The position numbers and the translations under genes were made by a program. A stretch of 64,000 nucleotides of DNA from positions 1 to 64,000 of the forward strand of contig JAJDUT010000037.1 in the NCBI GenBank assembly GCA_022826515.1. The letters are read 5' to 3'. The notes below the pieces were generated by a model. That model did no database searches, was not told the DNA's origin, and was given only the letters and a program-made list of their open reading frames with translations. The stretch comes from Candidatus Latescibacterota bacterium. GTDB taxonomy: Bacteria > Latescibacterota > UBA2968 > UBA8231. Below, one piece after another: positions 61,713 to 64,000 of this stretch (the first letter of the stretch is position 1; each line of letters starts with the position of its first letter).

Positions 61713-62132
61713 ATGGCTAGACGGAGACAATCGTTGGCCGAAAAAGCCGGCGAATTCGAACTGAACCTGACGCCGATGATCGACGCAGTGTTCCTGTTGC
61801 TGATCTTCTTTATGACTACCACGGTCTTTGTCAAGGCCACTCAGCTCAAGATCGAGTTGCCCGACTCGGTTCACTACGATCAGCTCAAATCCGAAAAGAA
61901 GCTGAATCTGCGCATCTCAAGCGAGGGCCAGCTCGAGATCAACGGGCAGCTTGTGGCTATGGGGCAGCTAGCGAGTTGGTTAGAGCGCGAGAAGGTCCGC
62001 ACCGGCTCATCGACGCTGATTATCACTGCGGACGCGGATGCTGCACACGGCCATATTATCGACGCGATGGAATCGGCTACCATGGCGGGTGTAGGACAAA
62101 TCGACATTGAGACCGAGGAACCAACCAATTGA
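61713..62132 (+). CDS. ExbD/TolR-family protein with intact membrane Asp
   Basis: The ATG at 61713 lies 4 bases after the first ExbD stop, giving 139 residues; an upstream frame to 61671 is not used. The helix reads LTPMIDAVFLLLIFFMTTTV with the proton-carrying Asp24. The periplasmic domain has LKIELPDSVHYDQL and a closing SATMAGVGQIDIETE. It should be the active partner of the ExbB encoded two genes upstream. Confidence 0.93.
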   Translation: MARRRQSLAEKAGEFELNLTPMIDAVFLLLIFFMTTTVFVKATQLKIELPDSVHYDQLKSEKKLNLRISSEGQLEINGQLVAMGQLASWLEREKVRTGSSTLIITADADAAHGHIIDAMESATMAGVGQIDIETEEPTN

Positions 62133-62163
62133 CAATAGCAGGCAAAAAGGGAGTTGCAATTTT

Positions 62164-62931
62164 ATGAGAGCGAGGTACATGGCGCTCGTCGGAGTAGTGG
62201 CGCTCGGGCTAGTCTGGAGTTGCGGGGGATTAGTACCACCCCAACTCGAGTACGACCTGCACGTGATGCCCATCCTGCCCGAGGGCCGTGGCGATTATAC
62301 CATCGACCCAGACGACAGTTCAACGGTCTTTAGTAAAGAGGGACTTTTAATCCGGGTGCGACATCTGAGCGATGCCGAGCTCAACGAGCGCTTCCCGCCC
62401 CTGTACGATGGTCGCCACGTCAACCCTTATACCCGGGACGACATCGATCCCGAAAAGGGCTATATCCCTCCGCGGTTTACCGTTTTTGAAGTCGAGGTCA
62501 TAAATAAGACCTATGCCAAGATCGAATTCGATCCGGCCAAGGCAACCATGGAATCGGGCGGCGAGACCCATCGCTACTACGATCCCGGGCGCGAGGGGGC
62601 CGTCGTGTTGGGGGGTAACAGCTTCACCAAGTACTACAAAATGGAGTTGGGCACTTCGGGTAATGAGCGCGAAATCAACTTGGAGCGCATGGGCATTATC
62701 TACAAGACGGTCTTTCATCGCCATCGACCGATCTTCCGCGATAGCAGCCAAAAAGGCATGTTAGTCTTCGATCCGTTGTTGCCAGAAAACGACGAGTTGC
62801 TGCTCACATTCCACGAATTTGTGCTGTCGTTTGACGCCAGCGGTAATCCTGAAGAGACCATCGACGTCGAGTTCCGCTTTGCGGTGGATCAAGGAACGAG
62901 GGAAGAGGCCAGCGCGGGCGGAGCGGGTTGA
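62164..62931 (+). CDS. Envelope lipoprotein, paralogue B
   Basis: The ATG at 62164 (255 residues) gives a lipobox GLVWSC|G. Blocks YTIDPDDSSTVFSKEGLLIR, PPRFTVFEVEVINKTYAKIE and LTFHEFVLSFDASG match those of the lipoprotein at 50338. The order of conserved blocks and the length are the same, so the two are paralogues inside one gene series. It is a probable outer-membrane lipoprotein of the same complex. Confidence 0.78.
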   Translation: MRARYMALVGVVALGLVWSCGGLVPPQLEYDLHVMPILPEGRGDYTIDPDDSSTVFSKEGLLIRVRHLSDAELNERFPPLYDGRHVNPYTRDDIDPEKGYIPPRFTVFEVEVINKTYAKIEFDPAKATMESGGETHRYYDPGREGAVVLGGNSFTKYYKMELGTSGNEREINLERMGIIYKTVFHRHRPIFRDSSQKGMLVFDPLLPENDELLLTFHEFVLSFDASGNPEETIDVEFRFAVDQGTREEASAGGAG

Positions 62932-63019
62932 GTCCCGACGCTGCCCCACATCTGGATAAGTACGTATGGCAGGATATTTCATTGCGAGGGGCTGGACCTT
63001 CCGTCTAGCTCCTCTTTTT

Positions 63020-64000
63020 ATGCACAAACCGCTGTTGGTCGGCCTGCTAGTCGGGGCCTGCATTAGCTGTGGCGAAGAGCAGCCGGACAATGCCCATCTG
63101 TTGGCCAAGGTCGGCGAGGTCGAGATTACCGCGGCCGATCTGCGCACCTTTGAGGCCAATCTCAAAGACGCCACCATGCGCTCGCAGCACCGGGACAACT
63201 TGCAGACGCTCATTGACCGCCAAGTGTTGCTTTTGGCGGCCAACGAGCGGGGTTTGCAGCGCGACGAAGAAGTCTTAGCCGAACTCGCCAAGCGCGAGAC
63301 CAAGGCCCTCGCCGACGCGATGCTGCGGCGCAATGTTGCAGCCAAGGTCTCAGTAAGCGAGGACGACATCGAAAAAGCCTATACGCGGCCCGGGTGGAGC
63401 GAAAAGGTCACCACCGTAGAGATTTTTGTGCCCAACCAGGAACAGGCGCGTCAGGTGCAAGTGCTTTTGGCACAGGGCGAGGACTTTGCGGAAGTAGGCC
63501 GTCAATTCGCCGCCGACCTCTATTACGGCATGAATACCGGCGAGATTCGGCGGCAGGCCTATTCGCCCTTCGACAGTCCCCCCTCCTTGGCGGGAGCGGT
63601 CTTTGCCCTGCCTGTGGGCGGCGTGACCGAGCCGATCCCCTTGCACGGAGGATTCATCATTGCCAAAGTGGTAGAACGTCGTCGCGCTGAATTGGTCGAG
63701 GTTGAGGACGGCATCCGCAAGGCACTCGGCGACGAGCAGCAAAAGCAACTGCGCGAATCGTACCTGCGACACCTCAAGTGGGATTTGGACACGGTTTTCG
63801 ATGCTGAAGGCATGGGTCTAGTGGTCAGCGTCTTACAGGGTGCGATCCGCTATGCGGATTTGGGCGAGGTCCAGCGCCAACACCCGGTCTATGCTTTCGA
63901 GGGCTTTCGGATGGACGTGGCAGAGGTATTAGAGGCCGTGCGGCCATCGGGCCAACTGTGGGCGACAGCCACAGCCGACGCCGTCAACGAGAAACTATCT
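63020..64000 (+). CDS. SurA/PpiC-type peptidyl-prolyl isomerase lipoprotein (cut by window end)
   Basis: The frame runs open from ATG 63020 (or ATG 62966) past the window end, 327 codons visible. MHKPLLVGLLVGACISC gives a lipoprotein signal. A SurA-like N-terminal helix block is HLLAKVGEVEITAADLRTFE. A parvulin domain follows at about residues 130-220 with VTTVEIFVPNQEQARQVQVL, GEDFAEVGRQFAAD, AGAVFALPVGGVTEPIPL and GGFIIAKVVERR. It should chaperone outer-membrane proteins of this series. Neither start has a good ribosome binding site. Confidence 0.85.
   Translation, partial: MHKPLLVGLLVGACISCGEEQPDNAHLLAKVGEVEITAADLRTFEANLKDATMRSQHRDNLQTLIDRQVLLLAANERGLQRDEEVLAELAKRETKALADAMLRRNVAAKVSVSEDDIEKAYTRPGWSEKVTTVEIFVPNQEQARQVQVLLAQGEDFAEVGRQFAADLYYGMNTGEIRRQAYSPFDSPPSLAGAVFALPVGGVTEPIPLHGGFIIAKVVERRRAELVEVEDGIRKALGDEQQKQLRESYLRHLKWDLDTVFDAEGMGLVVSVLQGAIRYADLGEVQRQHPVYAFEGFRMDVAEVLEAVRPSGQLWATATADAVNEKLS

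Overview
The window is a GC-rich (roughly 60 %) bacterial chromosome segment. No ribosomal RNA or other classical phylogenetic marker is present, so placement rests on gene content. There are many lipoprotein-type signal peptides, FlgD-like or 'gliding-type' C-terminal domains, PorV-like outer-membrane proteins, VCBS/ASPIC (CRTAC1-like) proteins, DUF4159, a class A RNase P RNA, and many Gfo/Idh, enolase-superfamily and CocE-type catabolic enzymes. This combination suggests a diderm of the FCB group or a neighbouring candidate phylum (Latescibacterota-like). That placement is an inference of low to moderate certainty.

Layout. 1-128 is the tail of an IS5-type transposase. 0.3-3.5 kb encodes a repeat-rich membrane-anchored protein and a discoidin/FlgD-like secreted protein. 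3.9-13.3 kb is a catabolic block: two enolase-superfamily proteins, a sialidase, an RraA-family protein, a metallophosphoesterase, a peptide/oligosaccharide-type ABC binding lipoprotein and an FKBP lipoprotein. 13.3-18.7 kb holds an aldo/keto reductase, a methyltransferase/ArsR pair, dapA, a HAD phosphatase, a DUF433/DUF5615 toxin-antitoxin-like pair and an SGNH hydrolase; part of it has visibly lower GC. 18.7-28.6 kb holds Gfo/Idh, CocE, an aldo/keto reductase remnant abutting a low-GC DNA methyltransferase, a PQQ-type sugar dehydrogenase, a small RHH protein, a cytochrome c, a class III aminotransferase, tRNA-Pro(TGG) and pyrF. 28.6-31 kb holds an LPP20-like protein with DSL repeats, rnpB and a C4 zinc-ribbon coiled-coil protein. 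31-38.3 kb is a minus-strand series: VCBS/TPR lipoprotein, two TPR lipoproteins, an Ldh-family dehydrogenase and a split transketolase, ended by a clear terminator. 38.4-45.2 kb holds more TPR, VCBS and HEAT proteins, a DUF4159 protein on a TonB-like stalk and its FlgT/CsgG-like partner.

The most striking part is 47.0-64.0 kb. It is one tightly packed plus-strand gene series behind a back-to-back terminator and promoter. In order it encodes a small coiled-coil membrane protein, a large putative outer-membrane protein, two lipoproteins, a discoidin/FlgD-like protein, a PorV-like barrel, a second large outer-membrane paralogue, a 1090-residue TPR protein, ExbB, two ExbD proteins, a paralogue of the first lipoprotein and a SurA/PpiC-like isomerase that runs off the window. 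It reads as an envelope-spanning machine powered by an ExbB/ExbD proton channel and assembled by its own chaperone. The first ExbD has Asn in place of the membrane Asp needed for proton coupling, while the second keeps the Asp.
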